A program made the position numbers and the translations under genes. A model generated the notes under the pieces. That model made no database searches and was not told where the DNA came from. It worked only from the letters and a program-made list of their open reading frames with translations. Shown piece by piece: positions 8,783 to 18,024 of a stretch of 64,000 nucleotides of DNA. How positions within the stretch are numbered: position 1 is the first letter of the stretch; each line of letters starts with the position of its first letter. Source of the DNA: Kitasatospora cheerisanensis KCTC 2395 (GTDB taxonomy: Bacteria; Actinomycetota; Actinomycetes; Streptomycetales; Streptomycetaceae). Location of the stretch: contig NZ_KK853997.1 in NCBI RefSeq assembly GCF_000696185.1, positions 4,258,410-4,322,409 of the forward strand. The letters are read 5' to 3'.

Positions 8783-9858
8783 GTGACCAGCAACGAGACC
8801 GGGGCGACCTACGCCGCCGCGGGTGTCGACATCGAGGCCGGCGACCGTGCCGTCGAGCTGATGAAGCAGTGGGTGAAGAAGACCAACCGTCCCGAGGTGC
8901 TGGGCGGCCTGGGCGGCTTCGCCGGACTGTTCGACGCCTCCGCCTTCAAGCGCTACGAGCGCCCGCTGCTGGCCTCCGCCACCGACGGCGTGGGCACCAA
9001 GGTCGCCATCGCCCAGGCCATGGACAAGCACGACACCATCGGCCACGACCTGGTCGGCATGGTCGTCGACGACCTGGTGGTCTGCGGCGCCGAGCCGCTG
9101 TTCATGACCGACTACATCTGCGTCGGCAAGGTCGTCCCGGAGCGGGTCGCCGCCATCGTCAAGGGCATCGCCGAGGGCTGCACGCTGGCCGGCTGCGCGC
9201 TGATCGGCGGCGAGACCGCCGAGCACCCGGGCCTGCTCGGCCCGACGAGTACGACGTGGCGGGCGCCGGCACCGGCGTGGTCGAGGCCGACGCGCTGCTC
9301 GGCGCGGACCGGGTCCGGGCCGGCGACGTGGTGATCGCGATGGCCGCGTCCGGCCTGCACTCCAACGGCTACTCGCTGGTCCGGCACGTGCTGCTGAACC
9401 AGGCCGGCTGGAAGCTCGACCGCAAGGTCGAGGAGTTCGGCCGCACCCTCGGCGAGGAGCTGCTGGAGCCGACCCGGATCTACTCGCTGGACTGCCTGGC
9501 GCTGACCCGCGCCACCGAGATCCACGCCTTCTCGCACGTCACCGGCGGCGGCCTGGCCGCCAACCTGGCCCGCGTCATTCCGGACCACCTGCACGCCCGC
9601 CTGGACCGCGGCACCTGGACCCCGCTGCCGGTGTTCCAGACCGTCGCCAAGGTCGGCGCGATGCAGACCCTGGAGATCGAGAAGACCCTCAACATGGGCG
9701 TCGGCATGGTCGCCGTCGTCCCGCCGGAGTCGGTCGACGTGGTGCTGTCGGTGCTGGAGGACCGCGGCGTCGAGGCGTGGCTGCTCGGCGACGTGGTCGA
9801 CCGCGACGCGGAGCACGACGGCGGCGCGGCGCTGTACAACGCCTACGAGGCGTTCTGA
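8783..9858 (+). CDS. purM: Phosphoribosylformylglycinamidine cyclo-ligase, frameshifted in this sequence
   Basis: PurM makes AIR from FGAM using ATP. The first frame, from the GTG at 8783, contains the N-terminal MVVDDL and GCALIGGETAEHPG motifs and runs off family sequence after GLLGP. From there a second frame continues with DEYDVAGAG and reads normally to the stop at 9858, including GLHSNGYSLVR and GGGLAANLARV. Restoring one C in the CCC run at 9241-9243 gives GLLGPDEYD and a single 358-residue protein of normal length. The gene is expected to be essential without purines, so a sequencing error is more likely than a true pseudogene. Confidence 0.92.
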
Positions 9859-9872
9859 TCCACGGCACGCCG

Positions 9873-9898
9873 AAGGGCCCCGCCTCGGCGGGGCCTTT
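9873..9898 (+). terminator. Terminator after purM
   Basis: GGCCCCGCC and GGCGGGGCC form a GC-rich hairpin followed by TTT, 15 bp past the purM stop. Confidence 0.75.
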
Positions 9899-9971
9899 CC
9901 CGTGCGCGGCCCGCCGCGTCAGCAGCGGCCCGGCGCACAGCGGCAGGAGGAGCGGAACAGGTACGCCGAAA

Positions 9972-10007
9972 ACCGGCCCGGCGCCCACGGGGAGCGCCCG
10001 GACCGGT
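9972..10007 (-). terminator. Likely terminator of the DUF3073 gene
   Basis: ACCGGCCCGGCGC and GCGCCCGGACCGGT pair with a small bulge. It lies 15 bp beyond the DUF3073 stop on the minus strand. Confidence 0.5.
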
Positions 10008-10021
10008 CCGGTCGAAGAACG

Positions 10022-10261
10022 TTACGCGCGGCGACGAGCCGGAGGGGTGTCCTCGTCGTCGTCATCGTCGTCGTTGTACATGTCCGCGTACGCCGCGTAG
10101 GGGTCGTCCTCGTCGTCGTCCTCGATCGGCTCAGGCTCGATCGCGGTGGACGGAGATACACCCAGCTCGTGAGACAGACGGTTAGCGTCGAACCCGCCGC
10201 TGTTGTACTTCAGCTCGCGGGCGACCTTCGTCTGCTTGGCCTTGGCCCGGCCGCGCCCCAT
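10022..10261 (-). CDS. DUF3073 family small acidic protein
   Basis: A 79-residue protein with a basic N-terminus (MGRGRAKAKQTKVARELKY) and a C-terminal half made mostly of Asp and Glu, ending in a basic ARRRA tail. The length, conserved start and NANRLSHEL-like segment match DUF3073, a family conserved in actinobacteria. Its neighbours purM and valine dehydrogenase are also the neighbours in other streptomycetes. Function is not established; the charge pattern suggests a nucleic-acid or ribosome-associated role, which is inference only. Confidence 0.88.
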   Translation of the reverse strand: MGRGRAKAKQTKVARELKYNSGGFDANRLSHELGVSPSTAIEPEPIEDDDEDDPYAAYADMYNDDDDDDEDTPPARRRA

Positions 10262-10580
10262 GGGTCGACCCCCTCAACGGTGGGGCTCACGGCCCCGAGT
10301 CTGACACGTGTTGATGATCAGGTCCGGCCTGCCCGAAGTGGGAAACCGTCCCTTGGAGCATTAACGGTACCTGTTTCCGCCGCCGGACGGTACGTCGCCC
10401 GTGTGACGTGGCGCGCACCCAAGCCCCCTCGAACCAGGTCCGCCCAGGTCAGAGGGGAATTTCGGGGCTTTTGCAGGGTGTCCGGCGCGGGGCCGGTTCC
10501 GTCGTTCCTGCAGAGATTATCCCCCGAAGGAGGCGCGGTATCGCCCGATCGGGGGACAGACTGAGAATCCGGTTCCACAT
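10262..10580. other. Intergenic region upstream of the DUF3073 gene
   Basis: No gene is supported in this 319-bp stretch. It lies between the DUF3073 start and the vdh terminator, so it probably holds only the minus-strand promoter of the DUF3073 gene. Short ORFs here lack ribosome-binding sites and the strong third-position GC of neighbouring genes. Confidence 0.6.
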
Positions 10581-10622
10581 CGTGATGCGCGGGGCCGGGC
10601 GGCGCCGGCCCCGCGCATCACG
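10581..10622. terminator. Perfect 18-bp stem terminator after vdh
   Basis: CGTGATGCGCGGGGCCGG and its exact complement are separated by a 6-nt loop (GCGGCG). It lies 11 bp beyond the vdh stop and is symmetrical, so it can act in both directions. Confidence 0.85.
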
Positions 10623-10633
10623 ATCGGTGGCGG

Positions 10634-11776
10634 TCAGCCCCGGCGGGCGGCCGGCAGCAGGACCGAGCGCAGCGCGCTGATCTCCCGCATGCGCTTCTCG
10701 GCGAGCCGGTCGGCGGCGACCGCCGGCGGGATGCCGTCGGCGGCGGCCCGGGTGAAGATCTCCAGCGTGGTGTCGAAGATCTTCGTGGCCTTGTTCTTGG
10801 CCCGGTCGAAGTTGAAGCCGTCGATCTCGTCGGCGACCTGGATCACGCCACCGGAGTTCACCAGGTAGTCGGGCGCGTACAGGATGCCGCGGTCGGCGAG
10901 GTCCTTCTCCACGCCCGGGTGGGCGAGCTGGTTGTTGGCCGCGCCGCAGACGATCGAGGTGCCGGCCGCGCCGAGCGCCCCCACCGTCTCGTCGGTGAGC
11001 GCGCCGCCGAGCGCGCACGGGGCGTACACGTCCAGGTCGGAGGCGAGCAGGGCGGCGGTGTCGGCCACCACCTCGACCTCGGGGTGGGCGGCCCGGACCC
11101 GGTTCACGGCGGCCTCGGAGACGTCCGTGATCACCACGGTGGCGCCGTCCGCGACCAGGTGGCCGACCAGGTAGTGGCCGACCTTGCCGACGCCCGCCAC
11201 GCCGACCCGCTTGCCGCGCAGGGTCGGCTGGCCCCAGCGGGCCTGCGCGGAGGCGCGCATGCCCTGGAAGACGCCGAAGGAGGTGAGGACGGAGGAGTCG
11301 CCGGCGCCGCCCTGCTCGGGGGAGCGGCCGGTGACGAACTCGGTCTCGCGGGCGATCACGTCCATGTCCTGGACGTAGGTGCCGACGTCGCAGGCGGTGA
11401 TGTAGCGGCCGCGCAGGGACTGCACGAAGCGCCCGTAGGCGCGCAGCATCGCCTCGTTCTTGACCTTGTTCGGGTCGCCGATGATCACGGCCTTGCCGCC
11501 GCCGAGGTCGAGCCCGGCGAGGGCGTTCTTGTAGCTCATTCCGCGGGAGAGGTTCAGCGCGTCGGTCAGCGCCTCCTCCTCGCTCGCGTACGCGAAGAAC
11601 CGGGTGCCGCCGAGGGCCGGGCCGAGGGCGGTGGAGTGGATGGCGATGATCGCCTTGAGGCCGGTGGAACGGTCGTGGCAGAGGACGACCTGCTCGTGCC
11701 CTTCGCCCTCCTGGCCGGTGCCGAAGACTCGGCCCAGCACGCCTGGTGCGGGGTGCGTGGTGTGTACGTCGGTCAC
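10634..11776 (-). CDS. vdh: Valine/leucine dehydrogenase (Glu/Leu/Phe/Val dehydrogenase family)
   Basis: A 380-residue NAD-dependent amino-acid dehydrogenase that deaminates branched-chain amino acids to 2-oxo acids, feeding acyl precursor supply in streptomycetes. The substrate domain carries LGPALGGTRF and the catalytic-lysine motif GLDLGGGKAVI (Lys near 95). The Rossmann domain begins GVAGVGKVGHYL at about 197. The C-terminal APDYLVNSGGVIQVADE motif is also conserved. Translation starts with GTG at 11776. Position between DUF3073 and bldC matches the streptomycete vdh locus. Confidence 0.93.
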   Translation of the reverse strand: MTDVHTTHPAPGVLGRVFGTGQEGEGHEQVVLCHDRSTGLKAIIAIHSTALGPALGGTRFFAYASEEEALTDALNLSRGMSYKNALAGLDLGGGKAVIIGDPNKVKNEAMLRAYGRFVQSLRGRYITACDVGTYVQDMDVIARETEFVTGRSPEQGGAGDSSVLTSFGVFQGMRASAQARWGQPTLRGKRVGVAGVGKVGHYLVGHLVADGATVVITDVSEAAVNRVRAAHPEVEVVADTAALLASDLDVYAPCALGGALTDETVGALGAAGTSIVCGAANNQLAHPGVEKDLADRGILYAPDYLVNSGGVIQVADEIDGFNFDRAKNKATKIFDTTLEIFTRAAADGIPPAVAADRLAEKRMREISALRSVLLPAARRG

Positions 11777-11938
11777 GGTGGTGACTCCAGCAATGAATGG
11801 CCCGCGACGGTGGTGCGGGCGACTGGTCGAAGCCTAGCTCTGGACCTGCCTTCGAATCTGCCCTCGGGCGGCCCCCGGGGGATAACGATCGAAGCCGTCT
11901 TCACGACACCCTGACGCGTCCCTGAGGCGCATGCGAAC

Positions 11939-12850
11939 ATGCGGAGCGTGACCGTGCCGCACACCTCCGTGCTCCCCCCGTACACCGCCCAGTTGCGGGT
12001 CTACGAGCCCCTGGCCGCCTACCCCGAACCGGACCGGGCGCGCTGGCAGGCCTACGCCGCCGCGAACGGCCCCGACGCCGACGGGCCGGGCCGGCCGGTG
12101 ACCGGCGCCGCGCTCGCCGAGCAGCGCGCCGCACTGGCCGCGCTGGCCGCCCTGACGCCCCGTCCGCTGCCCGACCAGGAGGACGGGCAGGCCTACGTGC
12201 GGGTCGCGGACGGCGTCACCTACGTCTGTCCGTGGACGACCCGGCTGCGCGCCTGGCTGGCCCTGCAGGAGCTGCGCCGGACGCTGCCCGCGCACCTGGT
12301 CGACACCGTGCTGCCGCCCGCCCTGCGGGCCGCCGCCGAGGCCGACCGCGCGCAGTGGCAGCAGGACCACCCCGACGCCCGGCCGTGGATCCTGGCCAGC
12401 CGCTGGGAGGTGCCGCTGCACTGGTTCCTGGCGTTCGGCGAGGAGGACCGCCACCACCAGCCGGCCGGCGAGTACGGCTCCGCCGGGGACGGCGAACGGC
12501 CGGAGCCGGCCGCGCTGTTCTACCTGACGCCGATGGTGCAGGCCCGCCGCCGGATCGCCCGGGCCTACCGGGCGCTGCGCGAGCGGGCGGCGGGCGCGGC
12601 GCTCGCGGAGGGCGCGGAGGAGGTCGGGCGCTGGCTGGAGGAGTTCCATCCGCGCTCCCTGGTGGAGCTGGACTACGGCGGCCTGGTGCAGCTGCTCGGC
12701 CCGCGGGCGCTGGCCGAGGAGCGGTCGGTGGGCCAACTCGCCGACGGCCTGGCGGCCTTGCGGGCCGGGGAGGCGACGGCCGCGCTGCGCATGTACGAGG
12801 ACCTGGCGGCGCGCTGGCGGCGGGTGCTGGCACTCCGGCACGCGTCCTGA
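11939..12850 (+). CDS. Conserved hypothetical protein between vdh and bldC
   Basis: About 303 residues, soluble, rich in Ala, Arg and Glu, with no signal peptide or membrane segment. Conserved-looking stretches include DGVTYVCPWTTRLRAW near residue 95 and SRWEVPLHWFLAFGEEDR near residue 155, with long C-terminal helices. The start is the ATG at 11939 or a GTG three codons later. A protein of this kind sits in the same place in other streptomycetes, which supports it as a real gene. I do not recognise a functional family. Confidence 0.75.
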   Translation: MRSVTVPHTSVLPPYTAQLRVYEPLAAYPEPDRARWQAYAAANGPDADGPGRPVTGAALAEQRAALAALAALTPRPLPDQEDGQAYVRVADGVTYVCPWTTRLRAWLALQELRRTLPAHLVDTVLPPALRAAAEADRAQWQQDHPDARPWILASRWEVPLHWFLAFGEEDRHHQPAGEYGSAGDGERPEPAALFYLTPMVQARRRIARAYRALRERAAGAALAEGAEEVGRWLEEFHPRSLVELDYGGLVQLLGPRALAEERSVGQLADGLAALRAGEATAALRMYEDLAARWRRVLALRHAS

Positions 12851-13346
12851 GCGTGATCGGCCCGGGGACGGGGGAGGCTCAGGGGGCTGAGGGGTTGTCA
12901 GAAAATGCCCCCTGGTCGAAAACCGGTGCGACAGGAGAGGATGGTCCATACCATTGGGACAGTTTTTGGGACCATGGTCCCGGATCGGGTCAATAGCCGA
13001 GGAACGTGACACTACTCACCGTTGACGCGAACTCAGACCTATGTGCCAAAATGGGACAACCAGCCCAAGCTCACTCAGGCGTGCCGCACCGTGACCGGAC
13101 GTCACCACTGTGTGACTGTCCGCTATGGGGTGGTCCATGGCCATCCGTCGCCCTTGAACCCGTGAGGGGTCAATTTTGACGGTTTGGCCGATAGGGCTGG
13201 ACGGATGGTGTAGTTGTAGACACCAGGACAAGCCGTTCGTCCTATAACCGACTCGGCCCGTCCGTGCCATTTCGGGCATCGCGGGTCAAGGTGCAGAATT
13301 TGAAGGATAGAACCGCCCTGGTTCGGTTCTCCCGAGGAGGCCGCTC
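12851..13346. other. Long intergenic region upstream of bldC
   Basis: This 496-bp stretch has no supported gene; the longest minus-strand ORF (13016-13279) lacks coding bias. It is less GC-rich than its surroundings and contains repeated ATGGTCC-type motifs at about 12941, 12968 and 13131. It probably carries the bldC promoter and regulator sites. Confidence 0.6.
12968..12981. promoter_or_regulatory. 14-bp perfect palindrome upstream of bldC
   Basis: GGGACCATGGTCCC is a perfect palindrome preceded by a T-rich tract. Related half-sites (ATGGTCC) occur 27 bp upstream and 160 bp downstream. It could be an operator for bldC regulation; no binding protein is indicated. Confidence 0.4.
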
Positions 13347-13553
13347 ATGACCGCTCGTACCCCTGACGCCGAGCCCCTGCTGACGCCGGCAGAGGTCGCC
13401 ACCATGTTCCGCGTGGACCCGAAGACGGTGACCCGCTGGGCCAAGGCCGGCAAGCTCACGTCGATTCGGACCCTCGGCGGCCACCGCCGCTACCGCGAGG
13501 CGGAGGTGCGCGCCCTGCTGGCCGGTATTCCGGCCCAGCGCACCGAGGTCTGA
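13347..13553 (+). CDS. bldC: Developmental regulator BldC (MerR-like DNA-binding domain)
   Basis: A 68-residue protein that is little more than a MerR-type winged helix-turn-helix: LTPAEVATMFRVDPKTVTRW (12-31) followed by IRTLGGHRRY. BldC proteins of streptomycetes have this size and sequence; they bind head-to-tail on direct repeats and hold back entry into development. The ribosome-binding site CGAGGAGG lies just before the ATG. The flanking genes vdh and hrpA are also the known neighbours. No effector domain is present, as expected. Confidence 0.96.
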   Translation: MTARTPDAEPLLTPAEVATMFRVDPKTVTRWAKAGKLTSIRTLGGHRRYREAEVRALLAGIPAQRTEV

Positions 13554-13613
13554 TTCCCGCACTTCCCCGGACCGCCCCCCGACTCCGCCGGGTCGGGACC
13601 GCGTCCGACAGGT

Positions 13614-13663
13614 CCGAAGGGCCGCCTCCCCGACTCCGCCGGGTCGGGGAGGCGGCCCTTCGG
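13614..13663 (+). terminator. Strong 21-bp stem terminator after bldC
   Basis: Two perfectly complementary 21-nt arms (13614-13634 and 13643-13663) enclose an 8-nt loop. A partial copy of the core (CCCGACTCCGCCGGGTCGGG) is present just upstream at about 13578-13597, so the terminator may have been duplicated. Confidence 0.88.
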
Positions 13664-13855
13664 CATGTCCGGACCCGGAATGCGGGATTCCTCGTGGGGC
13701 CCGTGGGGGAGGGGGGAATTTCAGGGAATGGCAGTACAATTTTACATATTAAATAAGGGTGCTTTGCCGCGATGCTCCGGAAGTGCTCTCCCGAAAGGGC
13801 GTCAGTGACGGTGATCACAGCACCGTTATCTTGTGGCCCGGTCGGGAAATGCGAT
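13664..13855. other. Non-coding stretch with an AT-rich core
   Basis: No gene is seen. The segment around 13735-13760 (CAATTTTACATATTAAATAA) is strikingly AT-rich for this genome. It lies between the bldC terminator and the tRNA-Asp terminator. Confidence 0.6.
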
Positions 13856-13884
13856 AGGGCCCGGAACTCGAAGTTCCGGGCCCT
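13856..13884 (-). terminator. Terminator of tRNA-Asp
   Basis: AGGGCCCGGAACT and AGTTCCGGGCCCT form a perfect 13-bp stem with a 3-nt loop. It lies 9 bp beyond the 3' end of the tRNA. Confidence 0.8.
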
Positions 13885-13893
13885 GCGCTCCTG

Positions 13894-13967
13894 CGATCCC
13901 GACGGGACTTGAACCCGCGACCTCCACCTTGACAGGGTGGCGAGCTAACCAACTGCTCCACGGGACC
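13894..13967 (-). tRNA. tRNA-Asp(GTC)
   Basis: A 74-nt cloverleaf: the GGTCCCG acceptor pairs with CGGGATC (one G-U), the discriminator is G, and the anticodon loop CTGTCAA gives GTC. It is identical to the second copy at 26690-26763. CCA is not encoded. Confidence 0.97.
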
Positions 13968-14061
13968 AGTGATCTGATCCTTGCCCGCCTGCTCTCGCCT
14001 GCGAACAAGACAGATCGTACTGCATCGCGACCCCCCAGGTCGAACCGGCTCCGGACCGGCC

Positions 14062-17000
14062 TCAGAGGGTCGCCGCGGCGGCCTCCATCGCCTTCAGGAT
14101 CCGCTTCTCCGACACCGGGCTCGGGGTGCCGAGGCCCTGCGCGAAGAAGCTCACCCGCAGCTCCTCGATCATCCAGCGGACCGCCGCGATCTCCGGCGAC
14201 GGCTCCCGGCCGGCAGGCACCTTCGCCAGCAGCTCGCCGTACGCCTGCTGCACCGCCTGCACCTTCTGCAGGTTCTGCAGGTCGCGCTGCGGATGGTCGG
14301 GCAGCGCCTCCAGGCGGCGGTCCACCGCGATCAGATAGCGCTTCAGATCGCCCAGGCGCTGCCAGCCGGTGCCCGTGACGAAGCCCGGGTGCACCAGCGA
14401 CGCCAGGTGCAGGCGGACGTCGTTCACCGCGGACAGCAGCACCGGGCTGGAGACGGACTTCAGCCGGTTCGACGCCTTGTGGAAGGCGATCAGCGCCGCC
14501 GCCGTCTTCAAGGTGGTGTCCGCCGACAGCTCGTAGAGGTCCGCCCGGACCTTGTCGTACAGCGCCGTGAACGCCTCCGCGTCCCAGGCGACGCCGCCCG
14601 CCAGCGTCATCAGCCGGTCGGTGGCGGCCGCCACCACGTCCTCGAACAGGGCCGGGATCGAGCCGTGCGGGTTGTAGGACAGCGCCAGCTTCGCCTGGTT
14701 GCCCAGCCGGCCCTGGATCGACTTGGCGGGCGAGTTGATCTGCAGCATCAGCAGCCGGCGGGTGCCCGCCCACATGGCGCGCTGCTGGGCCTCCGGGGTG
14801 TCGAACAGCTTGATGCCGACCGTGGCGCCCTCGTCCACCAGCGCCGGGTAGGCGCGCAGCGAGTGGCCGCGGGTGCGCTGCTCGAACGTGCGCTGCAGGA
14901 CCGGCAGATCGGCCGGCCAGGCGGTCAGGCCGGTCCGCTCGATGCCGCGGCCGGACGCCGCGCTGGACAGCGTCTCGGACAGCTTCGGGCGCAGGCCCTG
15001 GCGCAGCTCCTCCAGGTCCTTGGACTCGGCGAGCTTCCGCTTCCCGTCCACCACCCGGAAGGTGACCTTCAGGTGGTCGGGGATCCGCTCCTCGTCCCAC
15101 GCCTCCGGCGGGATCGGCAGGCCCGACATCCGGTGCAGCACCCGCTCCAGGGTCGGCAGCAGCGGCTCCTGGCGGTCCGTCAGCTCGCGCATCGCCGCCC
15201 GGGCGTAGTCCGGGGCGGGCACGAAGTTGCGGCGGACCGCCTTCGGCAGCGAGCGGATCCAGGCCGTCACCAGCTCCTCGCGCAGGCCCGGGATCTGCCA
15301 GTCGAAGCCGTCCGCGACCACCTGGTTGAGCACCGCGAGCGGGATGTGCACCGTCACGCCGTCCGCATCGCTGCCCGGCTCGAACTGGTACGTCAGCGGG
15401 AAGCGGAGCTTGCCCTGCTGCCAGACGTCCGGGTAGTCGGCCTCGGTGACGCCGTCCGCCGAGTCGTTGATCAGCATCGACTTCTCGAAGTTGAGCAGGT
15501 CGGGCTGGTCGCGGCGGGTCTTCTTCCACCAGGCGTCGAAGTGCCGGGCGGAGACGACGTCCTCCGGCAGGCGGGCGTCGTAGAAGTCGAACAGGGTCTG
15601 GTCGTCCACCAGGATGTCGCGGCGGCGGGCCCGGTTCTCCAGCTCCTCGACCTCGTCGAGCAGCTTGCGGTTCTCCGCGAAGAACCGGTGGTGGGTCTCC
15701 CAGTCGCCCTCCACCAGGGCGGAGCGGATGAACAGCTCGCGGCACAGCTCGGGTTCGACCCGGCCGTAGTTGACCTTCCGCTGGGCGACGATCGGCAGGC
15801 CGTACAGCGTCACCTTCTCGTAGGCCAGCACCGCGCCGGCCTTCTTCTCCCAGTGCGGCTCGCTGTAGGCGCGCTTGATCAGGTGCGGGGCGAGCGGCTC
15901 CACCCACTCCGGCTCGATCTTCGCGTTGATCCGGGCCCACAGCCGGGAGGTCTCCACCAGCTCGGCCGACATCACCCAGCGCGGCGGCTTCTTGAACAGC
16001 CCCGAACCCGGGAACACCGCGAACCGGGCGCCGCGCGCGCCCGCGTACTCGCGCTTCTCCACGTCGAACAGGCCCAGGTGGGAGAGCAGGCCGGACAGCA
16101 GCGCCTGGTGGATCCGGTCGGCGTCCGGCTCGGCGTCGTCGTGCGGCTCGTCGATGGTCACGCCGAGCTGCTTGGCGATGGTGCGCAGCTGGACGTAGAC
16201 GTCCTGCCACTCCCGTATCCGCAGGTAGTTGAGGAACTCGGACTTGCACATCCGGCGGAACGCCGAGGAGGACAGCTCCTTCTGCTGCTCCCTGACGTAC
16301 CGCCACATCGCCAGGTAGGAGAGGAAGTCGGAGGTCTCCGAGTGGAAGCGGCGGTGCCGCTCGTCGGCGGCCTGGCGCTTCTCGGCCGGGCGTTCGCGCG
16401 GGTCCTGGATGGACAGCGCGGCGGCGATCACCATCACGTCGCGGACGCAGCCCAGGCGGTCGGCCTCCAGCACCATGCGGGCCATCCGCGGGTCGACCGG
16501 GAGCTGGGCGAGCTTGCGGCCCAGCGGGGTCAGCCGCTTGCGGTGGTCCTTCTCGGCCGGGTCGAGCGCGCCCAGCTCGTGCAGCAGGTTGACGCCGTCC
16601 TTGATGTTGCGGGAGTCCGGCGGGTCGAGGAACGGGAACGCCGCGATGTCGCCGAGGCCCGCCGCGGTCATCTGCAGGATGACGGAGGCCAGGTTGGTGC
16701 GGAGGATCTCCGCGTCGGTGAACTCGGGGCGGGAGAGGAAGTCCTCCTCCGAGTACAGCCGGATGCAGATGCCGTCCGAGGTACGGCCGCAGCGGCCCTT
16801 GCGCTGGTTGGCGCTGGCCTGGCTGATCGCCTCGATCGGCAGCCGCTGGACCTTCGTGCGGTGGCTGTAGCGGGAGATCCGGGCGGTGCCCGGGTCGATC
16901 ACGTACTTGATGCCGGGGACGGTCAGCGAGGTCTCGGCGACGTTGGTGGCCAGCACCACGCGGCGCTGCGAGGAGCGCTGGAAGACCCGGTGCTGCTCGG

Positions 17001-18024
17001 CGGAGGACAGCCGGGCGTACAGCGGCAGGACCTCGGTGGACTTCAGCTTCAGCTTCGTCAGTGCGTCCGCGGTGTCGCGGATCTCGCGCTCGCCGGAGAG
17101 GAAGACCAGGACGTCGCCCGGGCCCTCGGCCTGGAGCTCCTCCACCGCGTCGCAGATCGCCTGGACCTGGTCGCGGTCGCGGTCCAGCTCCTCCTCGTCG
17201 GCGTCGTCGTCGAGGATCGGGCGGTAGCGGACCTCGACCGGGTACGTCCGGCCGGAGACCTCGATGATCGGGGCGTCGTCGAAGTGCTCGGCGAAGCGCT
17301 CCGGGTCGATGGTGGCCGAGGTGATGATCACCTTGAGGTCGGGGCGGCGGGGGAGCAACTGCTTGAGGTAGCCGAGCAGGAAGTCGATGTTCAGGCTGCG
17401 CTCGTGCGCCTCGTCGATGATCAGGGTGTCGTACTGGTACAGGTCCCGGTCGGTCTGGATCTCGGCCAGCAGGATGCCGTCCGTCATCAGCTTCACCAGG
17501 GTGTCCTGGCCGGCCTGGTCGGTGAACCGGACCTTCCAGCCGACGGCCTCGCCGAGCGGGGTGTCCAGCTCCTCGGCGACGCGCTCGGCGACCGTGCGGG
17601 CGGCGATCCGGCGGGGCTGGGTGTGGCCGATCAGGCCGCGCACGCCGCGGCCCAGCTCCAGGCAGATCTTCGGGATCTGGGTGGTCTTTCCGGAGCCGGT
17701 CTCGCCCGCCACGATCACCACCTGGTGGTCGCGGACGGCGGCCAGGATGTCGTCCTTCTTCTGCGCCACCGGCAGTTCCTGCGGGTAGCGGATCTCGGGA
17801 ACGGCCGCGCGGCGGCCGGCCACCCGCAATTCGGAACGGTCGAAGTCGGCGGCCAGTTCGGCCAGGATCTTCTGCCGGGCCTCGGCCGACCGGACCTTGC
17901 GGGTGCCCTCCAGGCGGCGGCCCAGGCGCTGCGCGTCGCGCAGCATCAGGCCGGGCAGCCGGGCGGCCAGCTCCGCGAGCGTGGGGGCGGGCTGCGGGGC
18001 TACGGGAGAACTCACTGCGGGCAT
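14062..18024 (-). CDS. hrpA: ATP-dependent RNA helicase HrpA
   Basis: A DEAH-box helicase of about 1,320 residues, the usual HrpA length. Motif I is GETGSGKTTQIP (about 107-118), motif II is IDEAHERSLNID, motif III is TSATID and motif VI is QRKGRCGR. The winged-helix, ratchet and OB-like domains and the long HrpA-specific C-terminal extension (DUF3418 region) follow. ATGs at 18060 and 18024 and a GTG at 18015 are possible starts; AGAGGG lies at the right distance for the GTG. HrpA acts on structured mRNA or stalled ribosomes. Its place beside bldC is conserved in streptomycetes. Confidence 0.95.
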   Translation of the reverse strand: MPAVSSPVAPQPAPTLAELAARLPGLMLRDAQRLGRRLEGTRKVRSAEARQKILAELAADFDRSELRVAGRRAAVPEIRYPQELPVAQKKDDILAAVRDHQVVIVAGETGSGKTTQIPKICLELGRGVRGLIGHTQPRRIAARTVAERVAEELDTPLGEAVGWKVRFTDQAGQDTLVKLMTDGILLAEIQTDRDLYQYDTLIIDEAHERSLNIDFLLGYLKQLLPRRPDLKVIITSATIDPERFAEHFDDAPIIEVSGRTYPVEVRYRPILDDDADEEELDRDRDQVQAICDAVEELQAEGPGDVLVFLSGEREIRDTADALTKLKLKSTEVLPLYARLSSAEQHRVFQRSSQRRVVLATNVAETSLTVPGIKYVIDPGTARISRYSHRTKVQRLPIEAISQASANQRKGRCGRTSDGICIRLYSEEDFLSRPEFTDAEILRTNLASVILQMTAAGLGDIAAFPFLDPPDSRNIKDGVNLLHELGALDPAEKDHRKRLTPLGRKLAQLPVDPRMARMVLEADRLGCVRDVMVIAAALSIQDPRERPAEKRQAADERHRRFHSETSDFLSYLAMWRYVREQQKELSSSAFRRMCKSEFLNYLRIREWQDVYVQLRTIAKQLGVTIDEPHDDAEPDADRIHQALLSGLLSHLGLFDVEKREYAGARGARFAVFPGSGLFKKPPRWVMSAELVETSRLWARINAKIEPEWVEPLAPHLIKRAYSEPHWEKKAGAVLAYEKVTLYGLPIVAQRKVNYGRVEPELCRELFIRSALVEGDWETHHRFFAENRKLLDEVEELENRARRRDILVDDQTLFDFYDARLPEDVVSARHFDAWWKKTRRDQPDLLNFEKSMLINDSADGVTEADYPDVWQQGKLRFPLTYQFEPGSDADGVTVHIPLAVLNQVVADGFDWQIPGLREELVTAWIRSLPKAVRRNFVPAPDYARAAMRELTDRQEPLLPTLERVLHRMSGLPIPPEAWDEERIPDHLKVTFRVVDGKRKLAESKDLEELRQGLRPKLSETLSSAASGRGIERTGLTAWPADLPVLQRTFEQRTRGHSLRAYPALVDEGATVGIKLFDTPEAQQRAMWAGTRRLLMLQINSPAKSIQGRLGNQAKLALSYNPHGSIPALFEDVVAAATDRLMTLAGGVAWDAEAFTALYDKVRADLYELSADTTLKTAAALIAFHKASNRLKSVSSPVLLSAVNDVRLHLASLVHPGFVTGTGWQRLGDLKRYLIAVDRRLEALPDHPQRDLQNLQKVQAVQQAYGELLAKVPAGREPSPEIAAVRWMIEELRVSFFAQGLGTPSPVSEKRILKAMEAAAATL

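Noticed and set aside
13016..13279. An 87-codon minus-strand ORF upstream of bldC
   Set aside because: No ribosome-binding site and no third-position GC bias; the region is better explained as regulatory DNA.
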